From Epiperipatus broadwayi (taxonomy: Eukaryota > Onychophora > Udeonychophora > Euonychophora > Peripatidae), in assembly GCA_028023455.1 (NCBI GenBank), contig JAQFVV010012544.1:2628396-2692395 (forward strand): a DNA stretch of 64,000 nucleotides. Direction: 5' to 3'. The notes beneath the pieces are model-generated. The model was not told the origin of the DNA. It made no database searches and saw nothing but the letters and a program-made list of their open reading frames with translations. The position numbers were made by a program, and so were the translations under genes. Shown one piece after another: positions 39,420 to 52,115 of the stretch (positions are counted from its first letter, which is position 1; each line of letters starts with the position of its first letter).

Positions 39420-40240
39420 AATCATTTTATTATGATAATTTATAACGTATATTCTACAAAAGTCATTTTAACAATTTTGCAAACAATGTCCACTTTCTCA
39501 TTTTAATGCCAATTTATTATTCAAATAAAGATGGTTGTTTTTATTTTAATCCACATTCTTAAATGCTAAATAAATCGGGCATTAATATTTCAAAAAAGTG
39601 AAACATTAATATTAGAGGTAATTTTTGTAACTATAAATCGAACCAGCTTAAATTTTCAAATAACAATCAAGATAAAATTATTAATTTTGATAAATTCATA
39701 AATATATTGTGGTTATTAAACATAATGCTAAGAATATAAACTTATTAACAAGAAAACTAAGTCCACAAGGTTTAGATGTGATGTGATGCATTGTAGCTTC
39801 TCTTTAAACGAAGTCAAGAATCTCTCAGAAATTATGCCCAGAGAAACCTGTTAGCTACCTGATGTGAGAGTTGTATAATGAAAATTAAACTATAAAAATA
39901 TTATTCATTATTGGATAGTCTCTAATCTAATGAATGACTAAATCCAAATATATTACTATGACAATTCCTAAATAATATTTCAAGAGCAATTTTTTAACAA
40001 ATTTGCAAACAATTCTTCTTTTTTTTTTCATATTAATGTCAATCTATGGGTAAAATAAAAGGTAATCCTTTTTATCTGACTCCTACTCCTACATTCATAA
40101 ATCATAAATAAATTGGGCATTGATATAAGAAAGTGAGAATTTGTGTACTATGAAATAATAATTCACTCTATAAACATTTCCATGGTGATTAATATTTGAC
40201 CCATCAAGATATAGATCTATTGTCACATTCTAAGAATAAT
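39420..40240. repeat. Insert between RTE fragments, bounded by a direct repeat pair
   Basis: About 39,449-39,600 and 39,975-40,135 are diverged direct repeats (shared TTTGCAAACAAT, ATTTAATGNCAAT-like and AAATCGGGCATT/AAATTGGGCATT landmarks). Between them, at about 39,864-39,945, is a piece of the Rep-TA family in inverted orientation. The block separates endonuclease-derived from reverse-transcriptase-derived RTE sequence. Confidence 0.5.
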
Positions 40241-40244
40241 TTAT

Positions 40245-41735
40245 CAATATGCAACAACAATGATTAGATTGTATTGTGACTCTAATAAGATTATAAAAAA
40301 CATTGCATTAAAGTGTATAAGAGGAGGTGTTAAAGAAATTTTAATACATATGAAGATTGATATTGGTAAGAGAATTATCTCCAAAACTTTTTTTAGTTTT
40401 ATGAAAAACATTTTGTGGATTAAAATAAGTTAAGAAAATAAAAACATGGAGATTATTTAAATCTATAATTTACATGTGGCATGATTGTTTTGAAAATAAT
40501 GCTTCAAAACATCGAAAAATATTATAAGAGGTATCAGATGAAATAAAAATAATAATAATAATCATGAATTAGAATAAATAAACAACTGCAAAAATCTTGA
40601 AGTAAAATGGATAAAATTAACTACAGAAGTGAAACTTGGAAAGAAAGCTTTTAATATAAATAATTTCATTTTAAAAGAAAATATAACTATGTTTGGAAAG
40701 AAAGATTAGTTTTTAAATAAATTTGCAATATTACTTTTTAAATTACATTTGTTATGTTTGAACAAATGACACTTGTGAAATCTTTACAATTTACGAACCA
40801 TCATTTTTTAGTTGAAATTAAACATATATAATGAGATATTATTTTTATATATGCGCTTTAGATAAATTATAAATGAATACTCAATTTTTCCAGACATGAG
40901 ATATAGTATTTTAGAAAGAATGGAATGAATCCATCCATTCTTTCGACCCAAATGTTTATGTATGGGCAAATCTTAAGTGTGTGGAAATAAGAGTGTGAAG
41001 GTGTTACACAATCACTTTAAATTACATTTGTTATGTTTGAACAAATGACACTTGTGAAATTTTTACAATTTACTGATTGTGTAACACCTTCACACTCTTA
41101 TTTCCACACACTTAAGATTTTCCCATACATAAACATTTGGGTTGAAAGAATGGGTGGATTCATTCCATTCTTTCTCAAATACTATATCTCATGTCTGGAA
41201 AAATTGAGTATTCGTTTATAATTTATCTAAAGTACATGTGCATTGGCTTAATCCCTAATATTACTATTACATAAAAAAAACATAGCGCTATATAAAAATA
41301 ATATCTCAATATTACTTTTTATATATGGATCTGAGATACATGTTTAAAATAAAAGCAATACAGAGACTTCAAAACATAAATAAAATATAGAGAGACCTTT
41401 ATTGAGTATAACAATATGAAATTACTCCTAAAATATGTGGGTAGAAAACATCAATATTATTGATATCATTAAAAGAATTAAGAGATTGAAATAAAGCTGA
41501 ACTGGACCTATTGCTAAAAAACATGCAATAGATGAAGATTGAAATTTTAAACTGGAATCCAATAGAGTATCAAAAAAACCTAAATTGAAACCACGCGTGA
41601 TATGGAAGAAATAATCAATTTTATTAGAATGATGTGAAGAAGAGAAGCCTTATATCAAAAAAACTGGATTAATCTTGAAGAGACCATCATTTTGAAATGT
41701 ATTAATAATAAGTAAAAATAATGGTTGATGAAAGA
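40245..41735 (+). pseudogene. Older RTE fragment (reverse transcriptase to 3' end), interrupted
   Basis: It follows the RTE order from the region before GVRQGDS (GCAACAACAATGATTAGATT) through CATTTTGTGGATTAAAAT, AACTACAGAAGTGAAACTTGG (region of the RTE ILKGN motif), ATGGATCTGAGA and AGCAATACAGAGACTTCA to the 3' end near 41,730. The copy is split by a 566-bp fold-back insertion at 40741-41306. All frames are broken. Confidence 0.75.
40726..41321. mobile_element. 566-bp fold-back element with 15-bp target-site duplication
   Basis: CAATATTACTTTTTA occurs at 40726-40740 and 41307-41321, exactly at the break in the RTE relic. Inside are a long inverted repeat (about 40833-41014 with 41074-41306; the right arm carries about 50 extra bases) and a 59-base loop. 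The loop contains a 54-bp sequence (41020-41073) that also forms the left end of the element (40741-40794) with one mismatch. The 62-codon frame at 41033-41221 is a product of this structure, not a gene. Confidence 0.85.
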
Positions 41736-41984
41736 TATATTTTATTTTCTAAAAAAGGATTTAAAAGTATACCATAACATAATAAAAAGTACACATGCAA
41801 AAAAAAAATTACTACTTATAATGCCACTGACTGTGCCATTTGAATATTGGAAAACTCCGGCACAAATAAATAGTTTATGTTTGATCATTGACTATTTGTA
41901 ATAATGCTAAATTCTATTGGATTTGAGTGTACATCCTATCACTCCTTTGTCTTTTCAATAGATGATCCTTTCTAAGGTCATTAC

Positions 41985-42200
41985 AAGTAAACTAAAATTA
42001 AAAGTGGTTAGAGCACAATAGATTATGTATGTATGGTTACAAAAGTTTTTAAAAATATCAATGAATATAAATTATAATTTTGTTTTTGATTTGTAGACAT
42101 GGGAATGAGATTTGATTCTATAACCATTTTGACAGTGATTCAAGCTTTAAAATGTAAACCCAGTGTATAGTCAAATTCTGGAAACATTTATCAATATATT
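41985..42200 (+). pseudogene. Small RTE fragment (reverse-transcriptase core)
   Basis: AAAATTAAAAGTGGTTAGAG through TGATTCTATAACCATTTTGA matches the RTE segment encoding the FKSGFST to YEKAFDSI region, with many substitutions and an altered Asp codon region. It may be the upstream part of the relic that resumes at 42,690, separated by the TA-rich segment that also lies in copy 1. Confidence 0.6.
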
Positions 42201-42689
42201 TGCAGTTATAATATTAATATCATTTTGGTTTTTTATTATCTTTTATAATGCTTTTTTAAAACCCACTATTGATGGTTTTGATTACCTCAGCAATCTTCTT
42301 CAGAACTATAAAAAACACAATCCAAAACATGAATATAAATATACATGAACATATAATTTTACATTATATATATATATATACATTCTATCTTATAATCACT
42401 ACCTATATACCCACATCTATCTTTATATACCTCTCTATATAATTATTACCTTTTTATATATTATACATTTTTCTTTTTTATATTCTATATTTATCAATCA
42501 ATACTTCATATAAATATATATATTATTCTTATTGGTTTTTTTAATATTTAACTCTAACATTACATATTCATATTTTTATATTTTACATTATTGTTAGCAT
42601 TACATTTCAATATGTATAATATTCTTTAACCTATAATATTAGTTTTTAACATATTTTTATACTTACAAAATGATATTAATATTATATGA

Positions 42690-43510
42690 ATTTGACAATA
42701 CAATAAGAAAGATAAAGTTATTTGCAGTTATGATTAGAGTAAAACAATGACATTGGTAGATAATATATTCCAATCTGATTCAATTTCTCCAATACTTTTT
42801 ACAGAAGTTTTATGGGAATACTTTGTGTAGTAAAATATGACGCTAAGGGAATAAAAACAAATAAAGATTACTAAAATCATCTAGAGTTTTCATAAATAAA
42901 ACTTCAAACCTCCTATCAATATTAAGAAGTATCATAGAAACACACACAAAAAAACTGAAAATAAATGCTAAAGGGGTTTAAAGCAATATTACTGGTATTT
43001 CAAAAAATGAATAAAGATGATGAAATGTTTTTGCAAAAATAACTAATATTAAAATTAAATTTGCCTTTTGTTAAAGTAATGGTTTAATAAATCTATTCTA
43101 TAAGTGATTACTTATAGATTTAATAATTGGATACTTAAATAAAAAAGCAATACAAAATCTTTAGATTATATATTGAACATATATTGTTTTAGGAATAACA
43201 ATAAGAGATCAAAAATGAAGTATATGAATATAAATAAACTAGTATTAGTGACATCATTGAAAGAATTAAACAGTTATGATGAAGTTGGGTATGGTATGTT
43301 GTTAAAGTAGCTGATAATAGATAAACAACTAAAGACAAACTAGAAGCCAAGCACTGTAAAAAAAAATTAAAAAAACATGAATGATATGGATGAATAGCAT
43401 TAAAAAATTTGGGGGAATGATTTAAAAATAAGAAGTCATAGTTCAAAAAAATTAAAATAAACATGGAGAGATATTTATGTTTTAGTGGTTTGAAATTGAA
43501 GAATGTCAAA
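42690..43510 (+). pseudogene. Decayed RTE reverse-transcriptase fragment (copy 2)
   Basis: This is the duplicate of the relic at 2,815-3,750. The two share indels relative to the RTE element, such as the segment before AGGAATAACAATAAGAGATC. The minus-strand open frames at 43189-43530 and 43475-43759 are chance frames over this relic. Confidence 0.7.
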
Positions 43511-44494
43511 GTAAACATTTTCAAGTTCATTCATGCATACAATTGTTATTATGCATTTGCACCAAGTTTTAGCTATTGGCCCATCTTTATTTTGTGTATA
43601 GCAGATTTTATATATATATATAGTACCCTGACTAGATGACCACCCACCTACCCAACTACTACAATACGATGGATACAAATAACAGTAACTAATTTCTAGC
43701 TCAATCAAATTAAATTTCTTCCTTATATATAAAAATTTTCCAATACAAATATTACTCATTTCTTGTCTAATATATTATATTAATCTTAATAAATTATTTA
43801 ATAATAAAACATTAATAATCATGAGACTTACTATTTAATCATCCAGTAATGTATCCCCTTTTAACATTAAGTATATATCAAAAAGTATACCCTCAATGGC
43901 ATAGGAATATCACCAAACACTACTCCATTAAAATATTAATGATACTTCTATGATTCACAGTTAATATAAGCAAATTATATTTAATATTAAAATTTCCTAG
44001 GTTAAATTTAATTATAATACAACATAATATTCATCTATCTATTAAAATAATTGTGCTCCACTTCTTTATTAATATTTTTAAACTTAATCGAAGTCTCAGG
44101 TAATTATTGCTTCTTAAAATAAATTAATTAATTTACATAACCAACTATAAAGAAGGATTTATTTACACCTAGCTAGATTTAAAAAATAATGAGGAAACAA
44201 CTATACTAATCAATTATTCCCTTTCAAAATAACAAACTAAATTTTCTTATAAATTGATTAAATACTAAATTAAAATTATTAACTAATATTGATCACTATT
44301 AACTATCACGAACAAATTTAAAATAATTTTTAGCACCATATATTAGAATCTAATTATTTTTATTCTCATATGGCATACTAGTTATCAGTCTCATTATGAT
44401 CATCAAGTAAGATGAAGAAAAAAATGAATTAATTAATATGTTCGATACAACATCAAATATCTTTAACAATCATAATATTTTTCTTATAAATAAT
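43511..44494. other. Non-coding DNA matching 3.75-4.7 kb
   Basis: This is the diverged counterpart of copy 1. No gene is seen. Confidence 0.6.
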
Positions 44495-44630
44495 ACAAAA
44501 TATCTTCTTCTTTTTTTTTTTGTTTTAAACCTTTTTTTTCAACTTTATTAGTAACAAAATATTTACAAAAATTAGTATATTTATATTACGAGCTTTTTAC
44601 ATTTTTTTTATTATAATTTTTAATTTCTTA

Positions 44631-44976
44631 GGATGTTTATAGAATATAATGATTTGAAACAAGATGATTACTGTCATCGCATTAATGAGCAACTAAGGAA
44701 TACATTGCTTTGCCATATTTTTTTTTGTGACATTACTAGGTATATATTTCTGAGCATAAAGATAAATATTATACCATTCTTTGTTTGTTTTTTAAGTACA
44801 TTGTATTTTTTGTTATCAAATATTACAGCTCAATGGGCAAGCCATATTGTTCTCAGAGTGTGAACGATTACAATATATATGTGGGCAGGATTATAAATAA
44901 TGTCTTGGAAAACAAGAAAGGAGATTCTCAACACATTGTTAATTTTAAAAACATTAACATTTTATTACAGTAATAA
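44631..44976 (+). CDS. Possible two-exon gene fragment (hypothetical)
   Basis: Unrecognised. A TTTCTTAG acceptor-like site precedes an ATG at 44633. The frame runs 107 bases to a donor-like AG/GTATAT at 44739/44740. An acceptor-like TATTACAG ends at 44828. Joining the two keeps the frame open through NDYNIYVGRI to a stop near 44974-44976, giving about 83 residues with four cysteines. The first exon and intron lie in a block absent from copy 1, while the end of the second exon overlaps sequence that copy 1 also has. This could be a real exon pair or a chance product of A+T-rich DNA. I infer no function. Confidence 0.25.
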
Positions 44977-46679
44977 TACAAATTTTAAGAAAATTTACAC
45001 ATCTTATTTTTATTTTAAAAAAATATTTAATATATTACAGTAATTTAAAAAAAAAATTAACATAAACAAGAAAATAATAATTACAATAAAATAAGTCATT
45101 TATATTTCATTTTGAAAGTATTTCCAACTAGAATATATTATCTTCCATACTTTTCTCTATGAATACTAAGATACTTCTTAATATTTTCATATTAAAACAT
45201 ATCAATAAAATGTACAATTTGTATTTAATCACATTCTAAATATTTAACAAACATGTTCTTTATATTATCATTACTTTACTTTTAATCTTCCTATAATATT
45301 ATGATTTCATTATAATTCTATAACTTATTATACTTTTTCTGTGTTTATTATTAGTTATAAAATAAACATTTAATTGTTTAAATATTCATTATCATATGAC
45401 ACATTATTACATTTCTTATAATAGTATGAATCATCAGTTTTGTTTATAATATCTTATCTCTTCTACTTCAGATATTCATTCTGTATTTTGATATCTAATA
45501 TTCGATAAAAACATTCATAAAATCTTTATTTTACATTCTTTTCACATCCTTTTGGTTCCATGTTTAATTATTTTTGCATTAAATGGATTTATCTTATCAC
45601 CACATATAAATAATAACATAGCTTAAACCACCATTTGAAAGTATAGCTATTATCATTGCTTAAATCTACAATTTCTTAATATGATGTATATACCAGTGTA
45701 ATTTTTGTGAATACCTATAAAATTATAATAAAACATGGATTATATAACTTAAGGCCACATTTTCTTGTGTCTATCTTAATTTTTATCTTGGCTTTTATTT
45801 TAAGCTCTTACAGATTTTCAAAAAAAATGTCACTATCCATATATCAAATATTCTAATTTACTTTATACTGTATCATAGTTAACATTAAATAACACATCCT
45901 TACCACTACAAGATTTCTCAATAAAACTATTTTCCTGTACCATTATTTTACATCTAACATTCCTTGTAAAGTACCTATAATCATATAAAATAAATTCATT
46001 ATTTCTTAAAATAATGTCCAAACTTATCTTTACACTTTGAAAATAGCAAGAATATTAAAAAAAAATAAAATAAAATAAATAAAAAGTTTATGATATAATT
46101 CATCATAAATATACTAAGTCAATTATCGTTAACTTATAGAGATCAATTATACACACCCTTATATATTCATACTAAGATTATAATAAATAAACTCGCTCCT
46201 CTATATTATACATTTATGTAACTACACACATAATAAATATTACACATATTTATTTTACCTGATTTTTGGCTTAAATAATTCCAAACCAATATCTTATACT
46301 AAAAATAATAAATTAAAGTTATCTTAATCATAATATTTTATTATTATTATCGATAACACTCTTGTAGATATAATTTCTTTTTTTACTTATATAGAATCAT
46401 AATCAAAAACAAAGACAAATTTTGATTTTTGATTCTTTTTTTTAATATCTAAAAATTCTAAAATATTTAAATATAAAAATGACAACATATGAACAAATAA
46501 TTATGAGTAGCTAATACTATCTTAAAAAGTATTGTTCATAGGCTAATGTAATAAAAACAAAAAATTTTCTCGAACTCTTTGAACTAAATAAAAAAGTCAT
46601 ATTTTCAGGGGAGTATGTTACTATGGCAATGAAACCAATTGCTACTTGAAACAAAATAGCTTTCTTTCGTTCCCCTTCT
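44977..46679. other. Non-coding DNA matching 4.9-6.5 kb
   Basis: This is the diverged counterpart of copy 1. No gene is seen. Confidence 0.6.
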
Positions 46680-46824
46680 CTCCCCTTTGTGCTTTTTTTT
46701 TTTCTTTCATATGTCATAGCATCGACCGGGACGCGAACCCACAACCGTCTGCAACCAACTACTTGCTTGCATGGCGACTGCGATACCTCTCGGCTAACAA
46801 CGCAAGACTCCCCTTTGTGCTTTT
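46680..46824 (-). mobile_element. tRNA-derived SINE with 17-bp target-site duplication
   Basis: CTCCCCTTTGTGCTTTT occurs at 46680-46696 and 46808-46824. Between them, on the minus strand, is a tRNA-like head with A-box-like TAGCCGAGAGG and B box GGGTTCGCGTCCCGG (46726-46740). A short tail (ACATATGAAAG) and poly(A) follow. The empty site is present in copy 1 at about 6,493-6,513 (CTCTCCTTTGTGCTCTT). The overlapping open frames at 46517-46744 and 46646-46837 are shadows. Confidence 0.9.
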
Positions 46825-47899
46825 CATTATTATTTGAAGCATAAATGGAAAAGTGAAGACAAATCTAAATAAATGTTATTAACAATAATAATAGATTATT
46901 TTATCAAAAGTTGTTTCTTATATCATTGATAAAATTCCTTAACATTTACTAAATATGTATTTTACTATTTAATAAAGACATTTATTATATTTTTCAAAGT
47001 TTCCTTTCTTTCTGCATACTTTAAAATATTTACCAGTAGAATTATAAAGTTCTCAGATTTCACTTCTGAATAATTCATCTTTAACATGTTAATACAATTA
47101 CTAATACTTTAATAAAAATTAGTCTGCTCTATATCTGTCTTCTTTTAGGCTATCATCATCCAAATAAAGTCTTTAATAAATTTATATCTGGGAATGTCAA
47201 TAGTTTTATTAAATAGAAGAATCATCTTTATCATTACTAATGATTAGAATTAGTAAAAATGTTTTTATCATTTACATATGAAAATTAATAAAAAAATTAA
47301 TTCCTAACATCTCCTTTACATTTTCTATAGGCAAAACAGTATCCTAAATCTGCAAGGTCTCTTATAAAAATACATTATTTCCTTGAATGAAGTTTTATTT
47401 CCTTTTATTTATCATAAGTTTATAGTCAGCTTCTGTAGTATACCAAAGAGGATAGTTTAGCTTTTTATAGAAAAGATAATAAAATCTGAATACAAAGTTC
47501 CCTTTTTAAAAATAATTGTTACATTAAAATAGACAGCTAATTTTAAATCTTTTTCACTATTAGTGTGTGCTTGTATATACATAATATAACATCACTAAAA
47601 CACAACTTAAATAATAAAAACACAATTTGAATTATAATTAAGTTTGTTTAGCTAACCAACATACAAATTAATTTTTGAGATTAGCCAAAAATTTCAACAG
47701 ACCCTTAGGGTAGTAAAAAGAATGAAATTGACCATCAGTGTAAACAGGGAAGTTTTCCTTTTTTTTTTTTTTTGGAAAAATGTAAAATTGACTGAAATTG
47801 GCTAAAATAACTTTACTTATAATTAAATCAAGGATGTATTTGTTGAACATTTTTACTGTCATCAGCCAAATGAATGCTATCTCGATTAATATTTTCATT
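46825..47899. other. Non-coding DNA, including the third occurrence of repeat R8.7
   Basis: 46,825-47,460 matches 6,520-7,166. 47,462-47,700 matches the end of R8.7 (9,177-9,440). 47,700-47,899 continues to match 9,418-9,620. The junction at 47,460 marks where about 2 kb of copy 1 is missing. Confidence 0.6.
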
Positions 47900-49440
47900 T
47901 ATTATTGAGTATCCTATCTATTAGCCTCTTCCACTATTTGGTATAAATTTCTCCATATAGAAGATAGTTCTTCTCCATTTAGAAGTGGAATAACTCCCAG
48001 TGGATGACTTTGGCCCAATTATTTTTATAAGCTGGGTTTTTTTCCTATTATATCCTTTTTAACATAAGTCTGGTTTTCTCCATTTGAATAGTGTGTTGCT
48101 GCTGTGTGAGGTCTAGGTGGATCCAGCCTTTTAAATTTTTTGGAGGCTCTTTGTGCATATTGCCAAAGTCTATGGCTGTTAGTAATTCTTTCATTTTCTC
48201 AATAGATTTTTTTATTGTTGCTCAACATGATTTGTTGGATGATAGGAGGCATATTACGCTTTATTGTTTAAAGGAAAGGCAATATCTCAGCTTTTAGATC
48301 TGCTTAAAAAACTGAATATGATTTTTCCCTAATACTTTTGGATAATTTTCAGTGAGTCACTGTGTAATATTCCATTTTGTCTATCTTCCATCTAGAAGCT
48401 GCATAGGATTGCATGTCTATAATTCCTAAAAGTCTGGGCTTTATCATCAAGATATAAAATCAATTTTAACTGCTCTATGTATATAGTTATAGGCAACTGT
48501 AATTTTTTCTTCTTCCTGAAAATTATATAACTGGAATAATTCTTTCAAACTTAGCAAATGTGTTAAAGGGCTTTCCTCCATGTCTGTTTTGAAGCCTATT
48601 ATTTGAATGCTATTAGCAATAATCTGATTAGTTTTCTCATCTTCTCTCCTATCCGTTCTATTTATTACCACTTCTTCTGGAGAGTCTACATTATATTCTG
48701 AGTTCTTTTATTTTCTTCACTTTAAAAGTAGCAATGTTTAATTTCAGTTGCCTCATTCTTTGTTTAAGTCCTTTAATCTTAGCACTTGCTTGAGAAATTT
48801 CTTTCTTTGGTTGTTTTCTCTTCTCTCCATGTCATAAACATTGATGTATGTACTGTTAAATCTTTCTATTTGATTCCTGAGTTTATTATGAGGTCTTTCT
48901 TCACCATAAATTATGCCCTCTTCTTGTATTTTCACTTGATGTTGCAGTACTTCCTGGGTCTGTTTGCCTTCTTTTAACATTCATTTTACCCACTCTATTT
49001 CTTCTATATTATCTATTCTTATCCTTCTGGTCTTATATCCTCTCTAACATCACTGGTGTTTTCTTTCATTTATCTCATTTCTTGTTTTAATTATTTTATA
49101 TTTTGACCAATTTTTTCTAATGATTCTTTACAAGCTTCCATTGTATCTGAGTTCTTCTTGTTTCTGCTACATTTCTTATTTCATATCATGTAGCCTTTCT
49201 ATTAAATCATGTTTTATTACTTGTTGACTTTGCATTATCATTTCTTTCATTGCTTGTTTAATCTCTTGTCGATTTTTGTTTAACATTTCTATCATTTTAT
49301 GTTTTATCAAGCATTTGCATTTCTATAAATTTGCTCTTTTGACAACCTCCGGTATTTAAAAATGATGGAACCAACTTCTTCACATACTACCTCTTTAGGT
49401 GTTGAACTATAACACTGCCTTTCAGTTTCTATATTATGGG
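47900..49440 (-). pseudogene. Decayed coding relic, possible retroelement ORF1-like protein (copy 2)
   Basis: This is the counterpart of the relic at 9.6-11.13 kb. Surviving minus-strand frames are 48753-48980 (with GEERPHNKLRNQIERFNS and YDMERRENNQRKKF) and 48447-48671 (with NRTDRREDEKTNQIIANS and NSIQIIGFKTDMEESPLTHL). The second piece looks like the entry to an RRM-like region after a coiled coil, as in ORF1 proteins of some non-LTR elements. That resemblance is by eye only. Reading frames are broken at different sites from copy 1. Confidence 0.4.
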
Positions 49441-50140
49441 GGAAAAGAACAAAACAAAAACTTGTCTAATTTATAAAACTAAACCTTACTAATTTTAATA
49501 ACCAATTTTCTGCTTTTGATAACAAATTCTAGTATTTAAAACTATTCTTTTTATACTTTATAAACTCACTGTTTATATAAACTTATAGTTTTAATCCACA
49601 AACTTTCTTGATATTTAAATAACTATGCTTTTAGATAATGAACTCTCTTGATATTTCAGTGAGTCATTTAAATAAGAAACTTCCATTCCCCACATCACCA
49701 ATTTCCATACAAATTACCATACTATCATTGACTAACCTTATTGCTACCTCTTTCCTAATTAAAATTTGCCAACCATCCTACTAACACTCACAATTTCTTC
49801 ACCTTTCAGGTATATTGAGTTTGTAATTGAACTTATGTGGATAGACCACCAAACTCAATCATTATCATGCTCTTATTCAGCTGGGCCATTTAAGTAATAC
49901 ATCTTATAAATTTCATGTTGGAAGATTATTTAAATATATAAACATATATTATGGCAAAAGTAAAAGAAACAATTGGCAGGGCAGACAACAGCAAACAAAT
50001 GCCTAACAAATCCAACAATTAACAACAATGTTTATTAATAATAAAACAGAAACAAATACCCTACATTAATGGTAGTTTGAATTATATTTAGCTGAACAAT
50101 ATATTAAAACTGAATACTTACTCTTTTAAAGGTGTAGTTA

Positions 50141-50404
50141 CTATCTTTGACAGTTGATTGTTTCGATTCTCCCTTTTGAATTAATTTTATTCATTAAATA
50201 ATTGAATATAAATATAATAGAACTCTCCATATGCTTGACAATAACAGATGTGTATCTCTGTAAAATATTAATTAAACATTGGTGGAGTCTATTATTTGAC
50301 AATCTTACACATACTGAATTTTTATAACACTGCTCATATGTAGTACAAGACCCACCATGAGAGGAAACAAGCAATAAACAATAATAAAGGCTCATAAGTA
50401 GCAA
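50141..50404 (-). CDS. Candidate small secreted Cys-rich peptide exon (hypothetical)
   Basis: The 87-codon frame opens with a plausible signal peptide (MLLMSLYYCLLLVSSHGG), followed by a short cysteine-spaced segment (SCTTYEQCYKNSVCVRLSNN, then RLHQC). The spacing is loosely like EB-type or other small extracellular Cys modules. After that the frame becomes hydrophobic and low in information, so a splice donor near the fourth cysteine of this segment is more likely than a complete protein. No partner exon was identified. A chance frame is quite possible. Confidence 0.25.
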   Translation of the reverse strand: MLLMSLYYCLLLVSSHGGSCTTYEQCYKNSVCVRLSNNRLHQCLINILQRYTSVIVKHMESSIIFIFNYLMNKINSKGRIETINCQR

Positions 50405-51391
50405 AATATATATAAGGCATGGGAAGATTTATTATTGTTGATCAAAAGTAGACTTTATAATGATTGCTAATTTCATGTAGCAAATAAACACTGGTTAAAA
50501 CAGATAAAATATATAAATGAGCATAGACAGAAACTCAGCTGAACTCAATGCTAAATAAAAATAAATCCAAACAGATAAATGAACTTCCTCATAGTATCTA
50601 AAAAGGAATCATTTATGTTCACACACACAATTGTTTCTTTCAAGCACACATGATATAAACACAGAAAACTGCTATTACTTTAACAGTTTACATATATATA
50701 AAATTTTTATACACACATCTTCATACATCAAGTTAAAAATATGAATATGTCAAGGTCTGAGACATTATTAATTAAAATTTACATAACCAAGATTTTAATC
50801 TAGCTTTCTTTTTTCTTTAAATTCAAAATTGACCATAATTTATAACAAAGTGCAAAAGATACTTTAGACTGCTTAAAACAATTATGAAATTGGAAGGATT
50901 CATTTATTCTAATAACTCTGTTAACTTTTAAGAGTAAAAAAAACTAATTCTAGAAAAACTATAGCTTATGTTAACTGACTTATCAACTGTCAAAGGAATT
51001 AAAGACATTAAAGTGTTGAAACAAAAATATTTATAATCTATGATACATACATGCAAGGCTAAGACCAATAAAATTTAATAAAATTGAAATATAACAATTT
51101 ATATTTTAAAAAAATATATGAGTATAAAATACAAATTAGTGGGGAAAATGTACAAACATCCTTACATAAATGGTTTATTAATATAAATAAAAAAATAGTT
51201 CAGGAAAATATTTTACCATTAGTCCATAGTGACATGGGTGGAGAGTTCTTACTTTTTGTACAGATTATTTTCAAAGGAGTATGTCTCTTGGCATATTCAT
51301 ATACTTTCAAGCAGATTTCTTTGCTCCTTGGTTGATGAAAAATTCTTTGCTATGAAGTGGTCAGCAGTTGGCTAGTTCATGAGGTCAATTA

Positions 51392-52115
51392 GCAGATGAA
51401 TTTAGCATAGTTTGGCTAAAAATAGGTTTATTCTGGAGAGGAATTCATCCTTCGATGCCTTAGAAACACATGGTTTTTGATACAGCAACTGGAGTGAGTA
51501 AGAGTTCATTTTCTAGACGGACACATATAACACAGCAGAGTTAAAACAGAGGTAGAATAACAGAATCTCAGATGATGTAAGCAGATTAGAATAGATTATA
51601 CTAATTAATAATTTTTATTTGGTCTTTTACACAGATAAACCACTCATTGTTTGTCCCACTTACAAATTTAAAGAATGTCCTCAGTCAGCAAACAAGGATT
51701 ATAATTTCTACTTAGATAAATCAGCAAATAAATTAATTAAGAAATTCCAGATTAATTATCTTACTTAAAAATGGTCTGGACTACAATAATTAATGAAAAT
51801 AAAACTATAATTTTTAAGCTCTTAATTAAAATAAAAGGGATTAGAGTTGAGAAAAAAAAATGTTACAGTTTAAGTATTGCTTCTAAATTATATAAACGTA
51901 TTTTATAGAAAAGATAAAATCTAGTTTTAAAAGTTTACTTTTTAAAAAAAATGTTACATTAGAATAGACAACTAGTTTTAACATCATTTTACTATTAGTG
52001 TGTCTGCATATATATAATATCACACTCACTAAAATACAATCTAAATAAAAAAAAACATGAATTATAATTAAATTTGCTTAGTCAGCCGACATGCAAATTA
52101 AATTTTGAAATCAGC
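51392..52115. repeat. Repeat unit R8.7 (second occurrence)
   Basis: It aligns in direct orientation with 8,683-9,400 (shared stretches GAGAGGAATT, GACACATATAACACAGCAGA versus GGGCACATATAACATGGTAG, AAAATAAAAGGGATTAGAGTTGA). It lies inside the 3.8-kb block unique to copy 2, so the same sequence is found at non-equivalent places in the two copies. Confidence 0.65.

Noticed and set aside
41033-41221. 62-codon frame in the fold-back element
   Set aside because: It reads across the loop and arm of the inverted repeat and has no conservation independent of the structure.
46646-46837. Open frames on both strands around 46.5-46.84 kb
   Set aside because: They span the SINE insertion and its target duplication; codons come from the tRNA-like head and poly(T).
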